NCBI RefSeq assembly: GCF_002585305.1
Contig: NZ_NUNF01000011.1
Span: 8,577-72,576 of the forward strand
Length of the DNA stretch: 64,000 bases
Direction of reading: 5' to 3'
DNA from: Bacillus sp. AFS037270
Lineage (GTDB): Bacteria; Bacillota; Bacilli; Bacillales_B; DSM-18226
Both the position numbers and the translations under genes were made by a program. The notes under the pieces were generated by a model. The model saw nothing but the letters and a program-made list of their open reading frames with translations, was not told the origin of the DNA and searched no databases. Of this stretch, positions 8,382 through 19,111 are shown one piece after another; within the stretch, counting starts at the first letter, position 1, and every line of letters starts with the position of its first letter.

Positions 8382-9386
8382 ATGAAAATAGCAATCGATG
8401 CCATGGGCGGAGATCATGCCCCAAAAGAAATTGTATTAGGTGCAATGAAGGCTGTTCAGGCCTTTTCTGATATACATATTACCCTTGTTGGGGACGAAAA
8501 CAAAATCAAAGAAACACTAACAAATCACGAGAGAATTTCTTGTTTACATACAACTGAAATAATACTTGGAACCGATGAACCAGTTAGAGCGGTTCGCCGA
8601 AAAAAAGATGCTTCCATGGTGTTAGCCGCTAAACAAGTGGCCGATGGGTTAGCTGACGCCTGCATTTCTGCTGGGAATACGGGTGCATTAATGGCTGCTG
8701 GTCTATTTGTTGTAGGGCGAATTGAAGGGATTGACAGACCGGCCCTTGCGCCTACATTGCCAACCATTGGAGGAGAAGGCTTTCTTTTGCTGGATGTTGG
8801 TGCAAATGCCGATGCCAAACCAGAACATTTAGTTCAAAATGCCATCATGGGTTCGATTTACAGTGAAAAAGTTAGAGGTATTGAACGGCCGAGAATAGGG
8901 CTCTTAAATATCGGAACGGAAGAAAAGAAAGGTAATGAGCTCACAAAAAATACGTTTACCTTATTAAAAAATACGAATTTGAATTTTGTCGGCAATGTCG
9001 AGGCACGTGATTTACTTGACGGTGTTGCGGACGTCGTGGTGACCGATGGATTCACCGGTAATATGGTGTTGAAAACACTTGAAGGGACCGCTCTATCGAT
9101 GTTTAAAATGCTGAAAACAGCATTGATGAGCAGCTTTACAAGCAAACTGGCAGCAGCAGTCCTAAAGCCAAACCTAATGGCGCTAAAAAATAAAATGGAC
9201 TATTCAGAGTATGGCGGTGCTGCCCTATTCGGTTTAAAGGCACCTGTCATCAAGGCGCATGGCTCATCCAATGCCCAAGCGATCTTTAGTGCAATCAGGC
9301 AGACAAGGGAAATGGCGGGCAACAATGTAGTCCAATTAATTCAAAAAGCAGTAGCAGAATCTGATTCTGTTAAATTAGAACAATAG
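8382..9386 (+). CDS. plsX: Phosphate acyltransferase PlsX
   Basis: PlsX makes acyl-phosphate from acyl-ACP for PlsY in the first steps of phosphatidic acid synthesis, acting at the inner membrane surface. The 334-residue protein begins [14 protein letters not shown] and contains [40 protein letters not shown] and [16 protein letters not shown], all family hallmarks. The frame is open further upstream to 8307, inside fapR. ATG 8382 has AAGGGGATGAG in front. It lies 13 bp from fapR in the same operon. Confidence 0.96.
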   Translation: MKIAIDAMGGDHAPKEIVLGAMKAVQAFSDIHITLVGDENKIKETLTNHERISCLHTTEIILGTDEPVRAVRRKKDASMVLAAKQVADGLADACISAGNTGALMAAGLFVVGRIEGIDRPALAPTLPTIGGEGFLLLDVGANADAKPEHLVQNAIMGSIYSEKVRGIERPRIGLLNIGTEEKKGNELTKNTFTLLKNTNLNFVGNVEARDLLDGVADVVVTDGFTGNMVLKTLEGTALSMFKMLKTALMSSFTSKLAAAVLKPNLMALKNKMDYSEYGGAALFGLKAPVIKAHGSSNAQAIFSAIRQTREMAGNNVVQLIQKAVAESDSVKLEQ

Positions 9387-9396
9387 AGGTGTTGAA

Positions 9397-10344
9397 ATGA
9401 GTAAACTAGCCTTTGTTTTTCCAGGACAAGGTTCACAAACAGTAGGAATGGGGAAAGAGTTAGCGGAAAAACATCCGGAAATTATGGAGTATTTTTTAAA
9501 AGCTGATCAAAGACTGAATGTCCCTTTAAGTAATCTGATTTTTGAAGGTCCAAAAGAAGAGTTGACTTTGACGTATAATACCCAGCCAGCATTGCTTACA
9601 ACAAGTATCGCCATCTTAGACTTCTTTCAACAATCCGGGGTAAAGGCTGATTTTGTTGCCGGTCACAGCTTAGGAGAATATACAGCTTTGGTTGCTGCCG
9701 GGGTGCTATCTTTTGAAGATGGAGTATACGCCGTCCGCAAACGAGGAGAGTTTATGGAGCATGCGGTACCAAATGGTGAGGGTTCCATGGCTGCTGTTCT
9801 CGGGTTAGATCGGGATGCGCTTCAAAAGGTTACAGAAGAGGTCAGCGAAACAGGTATGCCAGTTTCATTAGCCAACTTAAACTGTCCGGGCCAGATTGTC
9901 ATTTCCGGATCAAGGGAAAGTGTAGAGGCTGCAGGTGTGAAAGCGAAAGAAGCGGGGGCAAAACGTGTACTGCCTTTAGAAGTAAGCGGACCTTTCCATT
10001 CTACGTTAATGAAACCGGCAGCTAATCAATTGCGTGAAGTCCTAGATGGTCTTGAAATGAAGAATGCCGAAATCCCTGTAATCGCAAACGTTACGGCCGA
10101 ACCAATTAGTGCCAGTTTAGAAATTAAGGATAAGTTAATTGAACAACTATACTCCCCGGTATTATGGGAAGACTCCGTTGAAAAGATGATCAGTCTTGGG
10201 GTTGATACATTTATTGAGATTGGACCTGGGAAAGTTCTTTCAGGCTTAATCAAAAAAATTGATAAGACAGTCAAAACGTATTCAGTATCGGATGAAGCGA
10301 GCGCTCAAAACGTATTGGACGCTTTAAAGGAGGAAAAACTATGA
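9397..10344 (+). CDS. fabD: Malonyl-CoA:ACP transacylase
   Basis: FabD loads malonyl from CoA onto acyl carrier protein for type II fatty-acid synthesis. The 315-residue protein has GQGSQ (residues 10-14), the nucleophile in GHSLGEY (Ser91, His90), and the catalytic-dyad histidine in SGPFHSTLM near residue 201. The ATG overlaps no upstream gene, but its stop overlaps the fabG start (ATGA), pointing to coupling. FapR control of the operon is inferred. Confidence 0.96.
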   Translation: MSKLAFVFPGQGSQTVGMGKELAEKHPEIMEYFLKADQRLNVPLSNLIFEGPKEELTLTYNTQPALLTTSIAILDFFQQSGVKADFVAGHSLGEYTALVAAGVLSFEDGVYAVRKRGEFMEHAVPNGEGSMAAVLGLDRDALQKVTEEVSETGMPVSLANLNCPGQIVISGSRESVEAAGVKAKEAGAKRVLPLEVSGPFHSTLMKPAANQLREVLDGLEMKNAEIPVIANVTAEPISASLEIKDKLIEQLYSPVLWEDSVEKMISLGVDTFIEIGPGKVLSGLIKKIDKTVKTYSVSDEASAQNVLDALKEEKL

Positions 10345-11084
10345 TTTTAGCAGGGAAATTTGCTCTTGTAACAGGAGCATCCCGGGGAATCGGCAGAGAA
10401 ATTGCTCTGGAACTGGCAAGACAAGGTGCCAATGTGGCCGTCAATTTTGCAGGCAGTGAAGCAAAAGCAAATGAGGTTGTCGATGAAATTAAGGCTATTG
10501 GCCGAGATGCCTTTGCAGTAAAATGTAATGTAGCCGATACTGAAGCAGTGTCAGAAATGGTGAAAGCGACAGTAGACCGTTTTGGAAGACTAGACATTCT
10601 TGTTAATAATGCAGGGATTACCCGCGATAATTTGTTAATGAGAATGAAGGAAGAGGAATGGGATGATGTCATCAACACCAACCTAAAAGGTGTGTTCCTT
10701 TGTACAAAAGCCGTAACTAGACAAATGATGAAGCAGCGTGTTGGCCGCATCATTAATATTGCTTCTGTTGTAGGTGTAAGCGGAAATCCAGGTCAAGCCA
10801 ACTATGTGGCGGCAAAAGCTGGTGTTATCGGCTTAACGAAAACAACTGCCAAAGAACTGGCATCACGTAATATTACGGTAAACGCGATTGCGCCTGGGTT
10901 TATTACCACCGATATGACAGACCAATTATCGGAAGAAGTAAAGGCAGAAATGTTAAAGCAAATTCCTCTAGCTCGTTTAGGCGAACCAAAGGATATCGCC
11001 AAAATTACCGCCTTTATCGCATCTGATGATTCATCCTATATTACCGGCCAGACGCTACACGTTAACGGCGGAATGGTCATGTAA
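10341..11084 (+). CDS. fabG: 3-oxoacyl-ACP reductase FabG
   Basis: This is an NADPH-dependent reductase of 3-ketoacyl-ACP in the elongation cycle. The 247-residue short-chain dehydrogenase has the TGASRGIGR cofactor motif at 11-19, NNAG near 89-92, and the catalytic triad Ser142, Tyr155, Lys159 (in SVVG and [10 protein letters not shown]). GGAGGAAAAACT precedes the ATG. In B. subtilis acpA follows closely; here 244 bp of repeat sequence separate it from acpP. Confidence 0.96.
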   Translation: MILAGKFALVTGASRGIGREIALELARQGANVAVNFAGSEAKANEVVDEIKAIGRDAFAVKCNVADTEAVSEMVKATVDRFGRLDILVNNAGITRDNLLMRMKEEEWDDVINTNLKGVFLCTKAVTRQMMKQRVGRIINIASVVGVSGNPGQANYVAAKAGVIGLTKTTAKELASRNITVNAIAPGFITTDMTDQLSEEVKAEMLKQIPLARLGEPKDIAKITAFIASDDSSYITGQTLHVNGGMVM

Positions 11085-11087
11085 AAG

Positions 11088-11250
11088 GAAAAGTGGAAGC
11101 GTCTTGCCCAGAGGAGACAGGCTTAAGACCCCGTGCTTCTAGACGCTGTAGCTAGACAGCACGAAGAGCGACAGATTTTTCGTGTTGACTTATCGCAGGG
11201 AGATGGGCGAGGTATACTAGTCCTGGGCGCTAGACCTGAACAATTCTCAA
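11088..11250 (-). repeat. Structured intergenic repeat, minus orientation, with adjoining second element (copy 4)
   Basis: Read on the minus strand, 11159-11088 gives TGTCTAGCTACAGCGTCT ... GGGCAAGACGCTTCC. The outer stem is GCGTCT/AGACGC, a compensated variant of the usual GCGCCT/AGGCGC. The next 90 bp carry CACGAA/TTCGTG and a left-end motif, GGTCTAGCGCCCAGGACTAG on the minus strand, resembling the end of copy 6 at about 19808-19846. The block fills most of the fabG-acpP gap. Confidence 0.7.
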
Positions 11251-11328
11251 GGTGAAAAATTTCTTCTAAAAGATTATGTATTATTTTGTTGAAATACTCT
11301 ATAATAGCTTGAGGGGAGGTGAACAAGC

Positions 11329-11562
11329 ATGGCAGAGGTATTAGAACGTGTTACAAAAATCATCGTAGACCGCTTAGGTGTTGATGAGTCTCAAGTTAAG
11401 CTTGAAGCTTCATTTAAAGATGATCTTGGCGCTGATTCCCTTGACGTAGTTGAACTAGTAATGGAATTAGAAGATGAGTTCGATATGGAAATTTCTGACG
11501 ATGATGCTGAAAAGATCAGTACAGTTGGTGATGCTGTTAATTACATAAATAGCAGTAAATAA
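11329..11562 (+). CDS. acpP: Acyl carrier protein
   Basis: This 77-residue acidic helical protein has the phosphopantetheine attachment site [11 protein letters not shown] with Ser37. It carries growing acyl chains for Fab enzymes, PlsX and lipoate synthesis. The start is ATG behind GGGGAGGTG. A TATAAT at 11302-11307 may be its own -10 box with a poor -35, which would fit the need for far more ACP than Fab enzymes. An intrinsic terminator follows, so acpP can be a separate transcript. Confidence 0.97.
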   Translation: MAEVLERVTKIIVDRLGVDESQVKLEASFKDDLGADSLDVVELVMELEDEFDMEISDDDAEKISTVGDAVNYINSSK

Positions 11563-11578
11563 TCCCGTTAGATTTATT

Positions 11579-11610
11579 CAAAAGCTCCGTTTTCAAACGG
11601 AGCTTTATTC
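11579..11610 (+). terminator. Intrinsic terminator of acpP
   Basis: Stem AAAGCTCCGTTT / AAACGGAGCTTT at 11581-11606, ending in TTTATTC. Confidence 0.8.
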
Positions 11611-11611
11611 T

Positions 11612-11734
11612 ATCTAGCGACGGCGCCAAGGGGCTCTTAGGTCTAAGCCAATCCGTCAAGAAGGTTAAAGAGCAACCTTCCTGCCGGCTTGTCTGTAGCC
11701 TTGCGCCCCTGGGCATGGCGCCTTTGCTTTTCTT
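11612..11734 (+). repeat. Structured intergenic repeat, short form (copy 5)
   Basis: The outer stem is GCGCCA/TGGCGC, a compensated change relative to GCGCCT/AGGCGC in other copies. The second stem is AGGGGC/GCCCCT and the tip is AAGGTT/AACCTT. It ends with CTTTGCTTTTCTTTC and sits between the acpP terminator and rnc. Confidence 0.85.
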
Positions 11735-11846
11735 TCTGTATGATAGAACTTGGCAAACTATCTGCCAAGTTTCTTTGCGTTTTCATAAAATCTTTTTTAA
11801 ACTCTTATTAGGTAGATTGTAAATTTGATGCAAGGTGGAGAAATTC

Positions 11847-12584
11847 ATGCGCAAGAACGGTAAAGAAAATGAAGTAAATCGCGCAAAAGAAAATCAATTT
11901 AAGGATTTTCAAACCTCAATCGGTGTGACGATTGAAAACGAAAAATTATTAAAACAAGCATTTACTCATTCATCCTATGTGAATGAGCATCGCAGAAAGC
12001 CATTCGAAGATAATGAAAGGCTTGAATTTTTAGGAGACGCTGTCCTCGAATTAACGGTTTCAAAATTCCTTTTTAAAAAATACCCTACGATGACTGAAGG
12101 AGAATTAACGAAACTACGTGCTGCTATCGTTTGTGAACCTTCACTGGTAGCCTTTGCAAATGACCTGGAATTTGGTAAATACATTTTGCTTGGTAAAGGG
12201 GAAGAGATGACTGGCGGCAGGGAACGCCCAGCACTGCTTGCTGATGTGTTTGAAGCCTTCATTGGTGCGTTATATTTGGATCAGGGAATTGAAAAAGTCG
12301 TCGAATTTCTCGAGAGAGTGGTTTTTCCTAAAATAAATGCCGGTGCTTTTTCTCATGTGATGGATTTTAAAAGTCAATTGCAAGAGCTTGTTCAGCGTGA
12401 TGGAGCTGGAATTATTGAATATCGTGTCCTGCAGGAAAAAGGACCTGCCCATAATAAGGAATTTGTTTCGCGAGTATCCCTTAATGGGGCAGAACTTGGT
12501 GTGGGATCAGGAAAATCCAAGAAAGAAGCGGAACAGCATGCGGCTCAAATGGCTCTTAAAGTATTAAAAACAAAAACAACTTAG
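11847..12584 (+). CDS. rnc: Ribonuclease III
   Basis: This enzyme cleaves double-stranded RNA, including 30S precursor rRNA and scRNA, in the cytoplasm. The 245-residue protein has the RNase III signature [14 protein letters not shown] in its catalytic domain and a C-terminal dsRNA-binding domain ending [15 protein letters not shown]. The frame is open from GTG 11835, but that codon is inside the AAGGTGGAG ribosome binding site, so ATG 11847 is preferred. It leads the rnc-smc-ftsY cluster conserved in Bacilli. Confidence 0.95.
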   Translation: MRKNGKENEVNRAKENQFKDFQTSIGVTIENEKLLKQAFTHSSYVNEHRRKPFEDNERLEFLGDAVLELTVSKFLFKKYPTMTEGELTKLRAAIVCEPSLVAFANDLEFGKYILLGKGEEMTGGRERPALLADVFEAFIGALYLDQGIEKVVEFLERVVFPKINAGAFSHVMDFKSQLQELVQRDGAGIIEYRVLQEKGPAHNKEFVSRVSLNGAELGVGSGKSKKEAEQHAAQMALKVLKTKTT

Positions 12585-12637
12585 AAATGACAATGTCGGC
12601 AGGAGAAATCCCCGTGCAGCATAGGGAGGATAACGAA

Positions 12638-15600
12638 ATGTTTTTAAAACGGTTGGACATTATTGGCTTTAAATCTTTTGCTGAACGCATTGAAGTTGAT
12701 TTTGTTCCTGGAGTAACAGCTGTAGTTGGTCCTAATGGGAGCGGCAAAAGTAATATTACCGATGCCATTCGCTGGGTATTAGGGGAACAATCGGCTAAGT
12801 CTTTAAGAGGCAGCAAGATGGAAGATATTATTTTTGCTGGAAGCGATTCTAGAAAGGCCCTTAATTTTGCCGAAGTGACACTGACATTGGACAATACCGA
12901 TCAAGGATTAGGGATTGATTTTAATGAGGTTAGTGTGACTAGAAGGGTTTCCCGCTCGGGTGATAGTGACTTCTTCATAAATAAACAGTCATGCCGCCTT
13001 AAAGATATTATTGATTTATTTATGGATTCCGGTCTTGGCCGTGAAGCTTTTTCAATTATCAGCCAAGGAAAAGTTGAGGAAATTTTAAATAGTAAGGCTG
13101 AGGAGCGCCGGACCATCTTTGAAGAAGCTGCAGGAGTTTTAAAATATAAGAACCGCAAGAAAAAGGCAGAAGTCAAACTGTTTGAAACACAGGATAATTT
13201 AAATCGTGTAAATGATATCCTCCATGAGCTTGAAGGACAAGTTGAGCCGCTGAAAATTCAAGCATCAATGGCAAAAGACTTTTTAGAGAAAAAAGAAGAG
13301 CTTGAAAAGATTGAGGTGGCGTTAACGGTCTTTGAAATCGAAGACCTTCACCAAAATTGGGAACAACTTTCCAAACAGTTTGAGGTACACCAACAGGAAG
13401 AACTAAAGCTTTCTTCAGAATTGCAGGTCAAGGAAGCGGCAATTGTTGAAACAAGGGACAAAATGGCTGCAATAGATGAGTCAATCACAGACTTGCAGAA
13501 TGTACTCTTACATGCCAGTGAAGAACTTGAAAAGCTTGAGGGCAGGAAAGAAGTTCTCAAGGAACGGAAAAAGAATGCTGCGCAAAATAAGGAACAGTTA
13601 AAAGGTAATATTCTAGAACTAACAGAACGTATTAGTCTGTTAAAGAAAAATAGGGAATTACAGGCTGATACCGTAGAGGAACTAAGAAACCTTGTTGAAA
13701 AACTGCAATCCGAACTAAAAGAACGGCAAGAGAAGCTTCCACTATTTTCCGAGAATATCGAAGAAAAAATCGAAGCGTTAAAAAGCGAATATATCGATTT
13801 ATTAAACGACCAAGCCGGTGCAAAAAATGAAATAAAATATATAAATCAGCAATTGGAGCAGCAAGAACGTAGAGGTGCCCGTCTTGATGCTGAAAATGAA
13901 AAATATCTGGAAGAGCGTCTAAACGCTCAAAGTAAAAAGCGAGAAATTCAAAATTCCTTAGAAGAGGTACAAAAGAAATTAGCAAGTCAGTTAGTATCAT
14001 ATCGTGAGGGACAGCGTGAGCTTGAAAATGTTAAGAATAATTACGATAAACAAGAAAAAACATTGTATCAAGCCTATCAGCTGCTCCAGCAGGCAAAGTC
14101 TAGGAAAGATATGCTCGAAGAGATGGAAGAAGACTTTGCAGGTTTTTTTCAAGGTGTAAAAGAGGTTTTAAAGGCTCGGGACCATAAGTTAAAGGGAATT
14201 GAAGGAGCGGTAGCTGAGCTTGTAACTGTTCCAAAGGATTATGAAACAGCTATAGAAACAGCCCTTGGCGGTGCTCTTCAGCATATTGTGGTGGATACGG
14301 AGCAGAATGCCCGGACGGCCATTCAATATTTGAAGCAGAATTCATTTGGACGGGCTACACTTTTACCGTTAAGTGTTATTAAAGGGCGGCCTTTATCATC
14401 TACACAGCTTTATTCCATTCAAAACCACCCTTCGTTGATTGGACCGGCTGTCAGTCTCGTTAAATTTGATCCAAAGTATTCTGAGGTTATGAATAATCTG
14501 CTCGGAAATGTAATCATAACAAAGGACTTAAAAGGAGCGAATGAATTAGCGAAAATCCTGCAATACCGCGCTAGAATGGTCACATTAGATGGCGATATCG
14601 TGAATCCTGGCGGTTCGATGACCGGTGGAGCGGTAAAGCAAAAATCAACGTCCCTGTTAACGAGAAAAGGGGAGCTTGAAACTTTAAAAGACAAGCTCAT
14701 CATAATGGAAGAAAAAACAGCAGGCTTGGAAACTGCCGTTAAGAGGTTAAAAGCAGAGGTTCAACAAGTTGAAAAGCAAGTAGATGAAATCCGGCAAGAT
14801 GGGGAGTCATTACGCTTAACGGAACAATCTGTTAAGGGGGACCTCCGTGAGGCCGAGCTGCAGGAGAAGAACCTTAATGACCGTTTAGCCCTTTATGACC
14901 TTGAAAAGGGGCAGTTGACTGAAGAGAGAGAATCACTCTTAAAAAGAAAAATGGAGTTAGCGGAGGCTTTCGAGTCCTATAAGCTAACGATTGCCGAGCT
15001 AGATGCCCAAATTACGATACTAACAGAACAAAAAACAAGTGATCTAAGCTCAAAAGAAACTCTAACGAATGAAATTAATGAATTGAAGGTAGAGTTTGCC
15101 TCAAAGAATGAACAGTTTACCCATGCAAAAGAACGTTTGACGCTACTTAATGCTGATTTAAAAGAGAGTGAGCAAAAGCATCTCATTTTTACAGAAGATC
15201 TTAACCTCTTAACTTCGGAAATGACGAATAGTTCCTCAGGGGAAGAACAATTAGAAGCAGCCGCAAATAGAAAGCAACAGGATAAAGAAGCAACATTAAA
15301 GTTAATCACGGAAAGAAGACAAGAACGCTTGTCGATGCAAGACTCACTCGAGAATATGGAATTAGAAGCAAAAGAGTTAAAGCGACTTCATAAAGGGATG
15401 ATCGTCGTATTGAAGGATGAAGAGGTAAAGATCAACCGATTGGATGTGGAACTAGAAAATCGGCTTGCGCAGTTAAGGGAAGAATACCTCCTTTCATTTG
15501 ATGGAGCGAAGGAACAATATCCATTAACCATTCCGGTAGACGAAGCGAGAAAAAGGGTTAAATTAATCAAGCTGGCGATTGAAGAGCTAGGCAATGTCAA

Positions 15601-16204
15601 TCTTGGGGCGATTGAAGAATACGAACGGGTTTCTGAACGCTATGAATTCTTAAATGAGCAAAAGACGGATCTGCAGGAAGCCAAAGATACCCTTTATATG
15701 GTTATTGATGAAATGGATTCAGAAATGAAGAGACGTTTTGAACAAACCTTTGAGGGGATTCGCGAACATTTTGAACCGACGTTCCGAACTCTTTTTGGCG
15801 GTGGAAGGGCTGATTTAGTTTTAACTGAACCGCAGGATCTCTTAAATACCGGTGTAGAAATTGTTGCTCAGCCGCCGGGGAAAAAACTCCAGAACCTTGG
15901 ACTCTTATCTGGAGGGGAACGCGCACTTACGGCGATTGCCCTGTTATTTTCGATTTTAAAAGTCCGTCCGGTTCCATTCTGTATTCTTGATGAGGTGGAA
16001 GCAGCCTTGGATGAAGCCAATGTTCACCGTTTCAGCCAATATTTAAAAAAGTATAGTAAAGAAACACAATTTATTGTCATTACGCACCGAAAAGGTACGA
16101 TGGAAGAGGCCGATGTCCTATATGGGGTAACCATGCAGGAATCAGGGGTGTCAAAGCTTGTATCCGTCCGTTTGGAGGACACAAAAGAACTAGTTGAATC
16201 ATAA
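12638..16204 (+). CDS. smc: Chromosome partition protein Smc
   Basis: Smc is the ATPase core of the bacterial condensin Smc-ScpAB, which organises and segregates the chromosome. The 1188-residue protein has an N-terminal Walker A GPNGSGKS (residues 31-38) and a long coiled coil. The hinge is around residues 515-675 and contains DGDIVNPGGSMTGG. A second coiled coil is followed by the C-terminal signature LLSGGERALTAIALLF and Walker B CILDEVEAALDEANV. The frame opens at 12587, but ATG 12638, behind AGGGAGGATAACG, gives the usual MFLKRLDIIGFKSF start. Confidence 0.97.
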   Translation: MFLKRLDIIGFKSFAERIEVDFVPGVTAVVGPNGSGKSNITDAIRWVLGEQSAKSLRGSKMEDIIFAGSDSRKALNFAEVTLTLDNTDQGLGIDFNEVSVTRRVSRSGDSDFFINKQSCRLKDIIDLFMDSGLGREAFSIISQGKVEEILNSKAEERRTIFEEAAGVLKYKNRKKKAEVKLFETQDNLNRVNDILHELEGQVEPLKIQASMAKDFLEKKEELEKIEVALTVFEIEDLHQNWEQLSKQFEVHQQEELKLSSELQVKEAAIVETRDKMAAIDESITDLQNVLLHASEELEKLEGRKEVLKERKKNAAQNKEQLKGNILELTERISLLKKNRELQADTVEELRNLVEKLQSELKERQEKLPLFSENIEEKIEALKSEYIDLLNDQAGAKNEIKYINQQLEQQERRGARLDAENEKYLEERLNAQSKKREIQNSLEEVQKKLASQLVSYREGQRELENVKNNYDKQEKTLYQAYQLLQQAKSRKDMLEEMEEDFAGFFQGVKEVLKARDHKLKGIEGAVAELVTVPKDYETAIETALGGALQHIVVDTEQNARTAIQYLKQNSFGRATLLPLSVIKGRPLSSTQLYSIQNHPSLIGPAVSLVKFDPKYSEVMNNLLGNVIITKDLKGANELAKILQYRARMVTLDGDIVNPGGSMTGGAVKQKSTSLLTRKGELETLKDKLIIMEEKTAGLETAVKRLKAEVQQVEKQVDEIRQDGESLRLTEQSVKGDLREAELQEKNLNDRLALYDLEKGQLTEERESLLKRKMELAEAFESYKLTIAELDAQITILTEQKTSDLSSKETLTNEINELKVEFASKNEQFTHAKERLTLLNADLKESEQKHLIFTEDLNLLTSEMTNSSSGEEQLEAAANRKQQDKEATLKLITERRQERLSMQDSLENMELEAKELKRLHKGMIVVLKDEEVKINRLDVELENRLAQLREEYLLSFDGAKEQYPLTIPVDEARKRVKLIKLAIEELGNVNLGAIEEYERVSERYEFLNEQKTDLQEAKDTLYMVIDEMDSEMKRRFEQTFEGIREHFEPTFRTLFGGGRADLVLTEPQDLLNTGVEIVAQPPGKKLQNLGLLSGGERALTAIALLFSILKVRPVPFCILDEVEAALDEANVHRFSQYLKKYSKETQFIVITHRKGTMEEADVLYGVTMQESGVSKLVSVRLEDTKELVES

Positions 16205-16221
16205 TTGAAGGAAGTGAAAAC

Positions 16222-17208
16222 ATGAGTTTTTTTAAAAAATTAAAAGAAAAAATTTCAAATTCTACGGATTCTGTAACCGAAAAGTTTAGGGAAGGATTGA
16301 CCAAAACACGAGACAGTTTTTCCGGGAAAGTAAATGATTTAGTTGCCAGGTACCGTAAAGTTGATGAAGATTTTTTTGAAGAATTAGAGGAAATTTTAAT
16401 TCAGGCTGATGTCGGTTTCGATACTGTCATGCAGTTAATTGATGAGCTCAAGCTGGAAGTAAAACGCCGTAATATTCAAGACCCGCGAGAGGTGCAGAGT
16501 GTAATCTCTGAAAAGCTTGTCGACATTTATAATGCTGGTGAAGAACAATCCTCGAAATTAAACATCCAGCAGGATGGGCTTACCGTCTTTTTATTTGTTG
16601 GTGTCAATGGAGTTGGGAAAACGACTACGATTGGCAAACTCGGTCATAAGTTTAAGAGTGAAGGTAAGAAAGTATTGATGGCTGCAGGTGATACGTTCCG
16701 TGCCGGTGCCATTGAACAGCTCGAGGTTTGGGGCGAAAGAGTTGGAGTAGAAGTTATTAAGCAAGCAGAGGGTTCTGACCCAGCAGCGGTTATGTATGAT
16801 GCCATTCAAGCAGCTAAATCACGCCATGCGGATATTTTATTGTGTGACACAGCAGGCCGTCTGCAAAATAAAGTAAACTTAATGAAAGAGTTAGAGAAGG
16901 TGAAACGGGTTATCGAACGTGAGATACCTGGTGCTCCCCATGAGGTAATTCTTGTACTTGATGCAACAACCGGTCAGAATGCTCTCATCCAGGCGAAAAC
17001 ATTTAAAGAAGCAACTAATGTCAGTGGGATTGTCCTGTCAAAATTGGATGGTACCGCAAAGGGCGGGATCGTTCTGGCAATTCGCAATGAATTAAAAATT
17101 CCTGTTAAATTTGTCGGTCTGGGCGAAAAAATGGATGATCTGCAAGAATTTGATGCAGAAAAATATGTGTACGGGCTATTTGCTGATCAAGTAGAAAAAT
17201 CAGAATAG
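16222..17208 (+). CDS. ftsY: Signal recognition particle receptor FtsY
   Basis: FtsY is the membrane-associated GTPase that receives Ffh-ribosome complexes at the translocon. The 328-residue protein has a short amphipathic N-terminus ([11 protein letters not shown]), the N domain, and the G domain with [10 protein letters not shown] (about 131-140), DTAGRLQNK, and [10 protein letters not shown]. It lacks the long acidic A domain of enteric FtsY, as usual in Bacilli. The gene is 17 bp from smc behind GAAGGAAGTG. Confidence 0.97.
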   Translation: MSFFKKLKEKISNSTDSVTEKFREGLTKTRDSFSGKVNDLVARYRKVDEDFFEELEEILIQADVGFDTVMQLIDELKLEVKRRNIQDPREVQSVISEKLVDIYNAGEEQSSKLNIQQDGLTVFLFVGVNGVGKTTTIGKLGHKFKSEGKKVLMAAGDTFRAGAIEQLEVWGERVGVEVIKQAEGSDPAAVMYDAIQAAKSRHADILLCDTAGRLQNKVNLMKELEKVKRVIEREIPGAPHEVILVLDATTGQNALIQAKTFKEATNVSGIVLSKLDGTAKGGIVLAIRNELKIPVKFVGLGEKMDDLQEFDAEKYVYGLFADQVEKSE

Positions 17209-17225
17209 GTTGTAAAGGTATTATC

Positions 17226-17254
17226 TTGACAGATACGACACGACCCTGTAAACT
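17226..17254 (+). promoter_or_regulatory. SigA promoter for ylxM-ffh
   Basis: TTGACA (17226-17231), a 17-base spacer and TAAACT (17249-17254) sit in the 96-bp gap after ftsY, so the SRP genes can be transcribed independently of the rnc-smc-ftsY unit. Confidence 0.7.
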
Positions 17255-17304
17255 ACTTTTGTAAAGGCTTTTCACTTAACATTAGTATTGGAGGGAATAG
17301 CGGC

Positions 17305-17640
17305 ATGATGCTTGAAAAGACAACGCGAATGAATTATCTATATGATTTCTACTATTCGCTGTTAACTCCAAAGCAACAAAGCTATATGTCTCTCTATTAT
17401 TTAGATGATTACTCTCTGGGAGAGATTGCTGAAGAGTATGATGTCAGCAGACAAGCTGTTTATGATAATATAAAACGGACAGAAGCAATGCTCGAGGAGT
17501 ATGAGGAAAAGCTGTTATTACTTCAGAAATTTCAAAAGCGTACGAGACTTATCAGGGACATGAAAGAATTGCTTATTGAGGAGTATCCAACAAAAACAGC
17601 ATTGTTAAAAACAATTGCTGAGCTTGAGAAATTAGATTAG
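17305..17640 (+). CDS. ylxM: YlxM family DNA-binding/SRP-associated protein
   Basis: This 111-residue helical protein has a sigma-70 region 4-like helix-turn-helix ([20 protein letters not shown], about residues 35-54) followed by a coiled segment. The family is always next to ffh; homologues in streptococci modulate SRP GTPase activity. Two adjacent ATG codons exist (17305, 17308). The first is better spaced from GGAGGG. It lies 12 bp from ffh. Confidence 0.93.
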   Translation: MMLEKTTRMNYLYDFYYSLLTPKQQSYMSLYYLDDYSLGEIAEEYDVSRQAVYDNIKRTEAMLEEYEEKLLLLQKFQKRTRLIRDMKELLIEEYPTKTALLKTIAELEKLD

Positions 17641-17652
17641 GAGGCGGCATAA

Positions 17653-19002
17653 ATGGCGTTTGAAGGATTAGCCGACCGACTGCAAAATACAATCCAAAAA
17701 ATCCGCGGAAAAGGGAAAGTCACTGAAGCGGACGTCAAAGAAATGATGCGTGAAGTGCGTCTTGCCCTACTAGAAGCAGACGTTAACTTCAAGGTAGTCA
17801 AAGATTTTGTCAAAAAAGTCAGTGAGCGGGCTGTAGGACAAGAGGTTCTCAAGAGTTTAACTCCGGGGCAGCAGATCATTAAAATCGTTAACGAGGAACT
17901 AACTGAGTTAATGGGGGGCGAACAAAGCAAGATTGCCGCTTCTAATCGTCCACCGACGGTTATTATGATGGTTGGTCTGCAAGGTGCCGGTAAAACAACG
18001 ACAACGGGAAAGCTGTCACTGTTACTTCGTAAAAAGTATAACCGTAATCCTTTGCTTGTCGCAGCTGATATTTATCGTCCTGCGGCGATCAAGCAGCTTC
18101 AAACCCTGGGTAAACAATTGGATATGCCTGTGTTCTCGCTGGGGGATCAAGTGAGCCCTGTCGAGATTGCCAAGCAAGCGATTTTAAAAGCTAAAGAAGA
18201 GCATCATGACTATGTTTTGATTGATACCGCCGGACGTCTTCATGTGGATGAGGCTTTAATGGACGAGCTTAAGGACATTAAAGAATTAACCAAACCGGAC
18301 GAAATCTTCCTTGTTGTCGATGCGATGACCGGACAGGACGCAGTCAATGTGGCACAAAGTTTTAATGAACAGCTTGGCTTAACTGGTGTGGTTCTAACGA
18401 AGCTTGATGGCGATACTCGAGGCGGGGCAGCCCTGTCTATTCGCGCCGTTACGCAGACACCGATTAAGTTTGTCGGTCTTGGCGAAAAAATGGATGCGTT
18501 GGAGCCGTTTCATCCTGAACGAATGGCTTCGAGAATTCTGGGTATGGGTGATGTGCTGACGCTCATTGAAAAGGCACAAGCCAATGTGGACGAACAAAAG
18601 GCAAAAGAGTTAGAGCAAAAAATGCGGACGGCTTCGTTTACGCTAGAGGACTTTTTAGATCAGCTTGGTCAAGTAAGAAACTTAGGACCACTGGATGAAT
18701 TGTTAAAGATGATGCCTGGGGCTAATAAAATCAAGGGCTTGAATAATATTCAAATCGATGAAAAGCAAATTGCCCATGTGGAAGCGATAATCCAATCGAT
18801 GACAAAGCTTGAGAAAAATAATCCAGAAATTCTAAATGCCAGCCGTAAGAAGAGAATTTCCAAAGGAAGCGGACGTCCAGTAACCGAAATTAACCGTCTA
18901 TTAAAGCAGTTCGAAGACATGAAGAAGATGATGAAGCAAATGTCCGGAATGCAGATGAAAGGCAAGAAAAAGGGCGGATTTAAGTTTCCTTTTAAGTTTT
19001 AA
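17653..19002 (+). CDS. ffh: Signal recognition particle protein Ffh (SRP54)
   Basis: Ffh binds scRNA and signal sequences of nascent membrane and secreted proteins and delivers them to FtsY. The 449-residue protein has the N domain, a G domain with GLQGAGKTTTTGKL (about 107-120), DTAGRLHVDE and TKLDGDTRGG, and a methionine-rich M domain. Its tail MKKMMKQMSGMQ is typical. The start is ATG behind TTAGGAGGCGGC. Confidence 0.97.
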   Translation: MAFEGLADRLQNTIQKIRGKGKVTEADVKEMMREVRLALLEADVNFKVVKDFVKKVSERAVGQEVLKSLTPGQQIIKIVNEELTELMGGEQSKIAASNRPPTVIMMVGLQGAGKTTTTGKLSLLLRKKYNRNPLLVAADIYRPAAIKQLQTLGKQLDMPVFSLGDQVSPVEIAKQAILKAKEEHHDYVLIDTAGRLHVDEALMDELKDIKELTKPDEIFLVVDAMTGQDAVNVAQSFNEQLGLTGVVLTKLDGDTRGGAALSIRAVTQTPIKFVGLGEKMDALEPFHPERMASRILGMGDVLTLIEKAQANVDEQKAKELEQKMRTASFTLEDFLDQLGQVRNLGPLDELLKMMPGANKIKGLNNIQIDEKQIAHVEAIIQSMTKLEKNNPEILNASRKKRISKGSGRPVTEINRLLKQFEDMKKMMKQMSGMQMKGKKKGGFKFPFKF

Positions 19003-19043
19003 GTTGAGAAAAATTGGTAATAATGGTTGTAAAGAAAAAACAC

Positions 19044-19072
19044 TTTACAAACTATAAAAGAATTGATATTAT
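19044..19072 (+). promoter_or_regulatory. SigA promoter for rpsP operon
   Basis: TTTACA (19044-19049), 17 bases, then TATTAT (19067-19072), 40 bp upstream of rpsP. Confidence 0.7.
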
Positions 19073-19111
19073 ACTATCTTGTGTGAAACTATTCGGAGGT
19101 GCTTATTTAAA

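Noticed and set aside
10271..10753. 160-residue minus strand frame over fabD/fabG
   Set aside because: It is a shadow of fabG, arising from codon bias, with serine-rich low-complexity content.
11185..11218. TTGACT and TATACT in the fabG-acpP gap as a promoter
   Set aside because: The spacing is 22 bases, too long for SigA, and both boxes lie inside repeat sequence.
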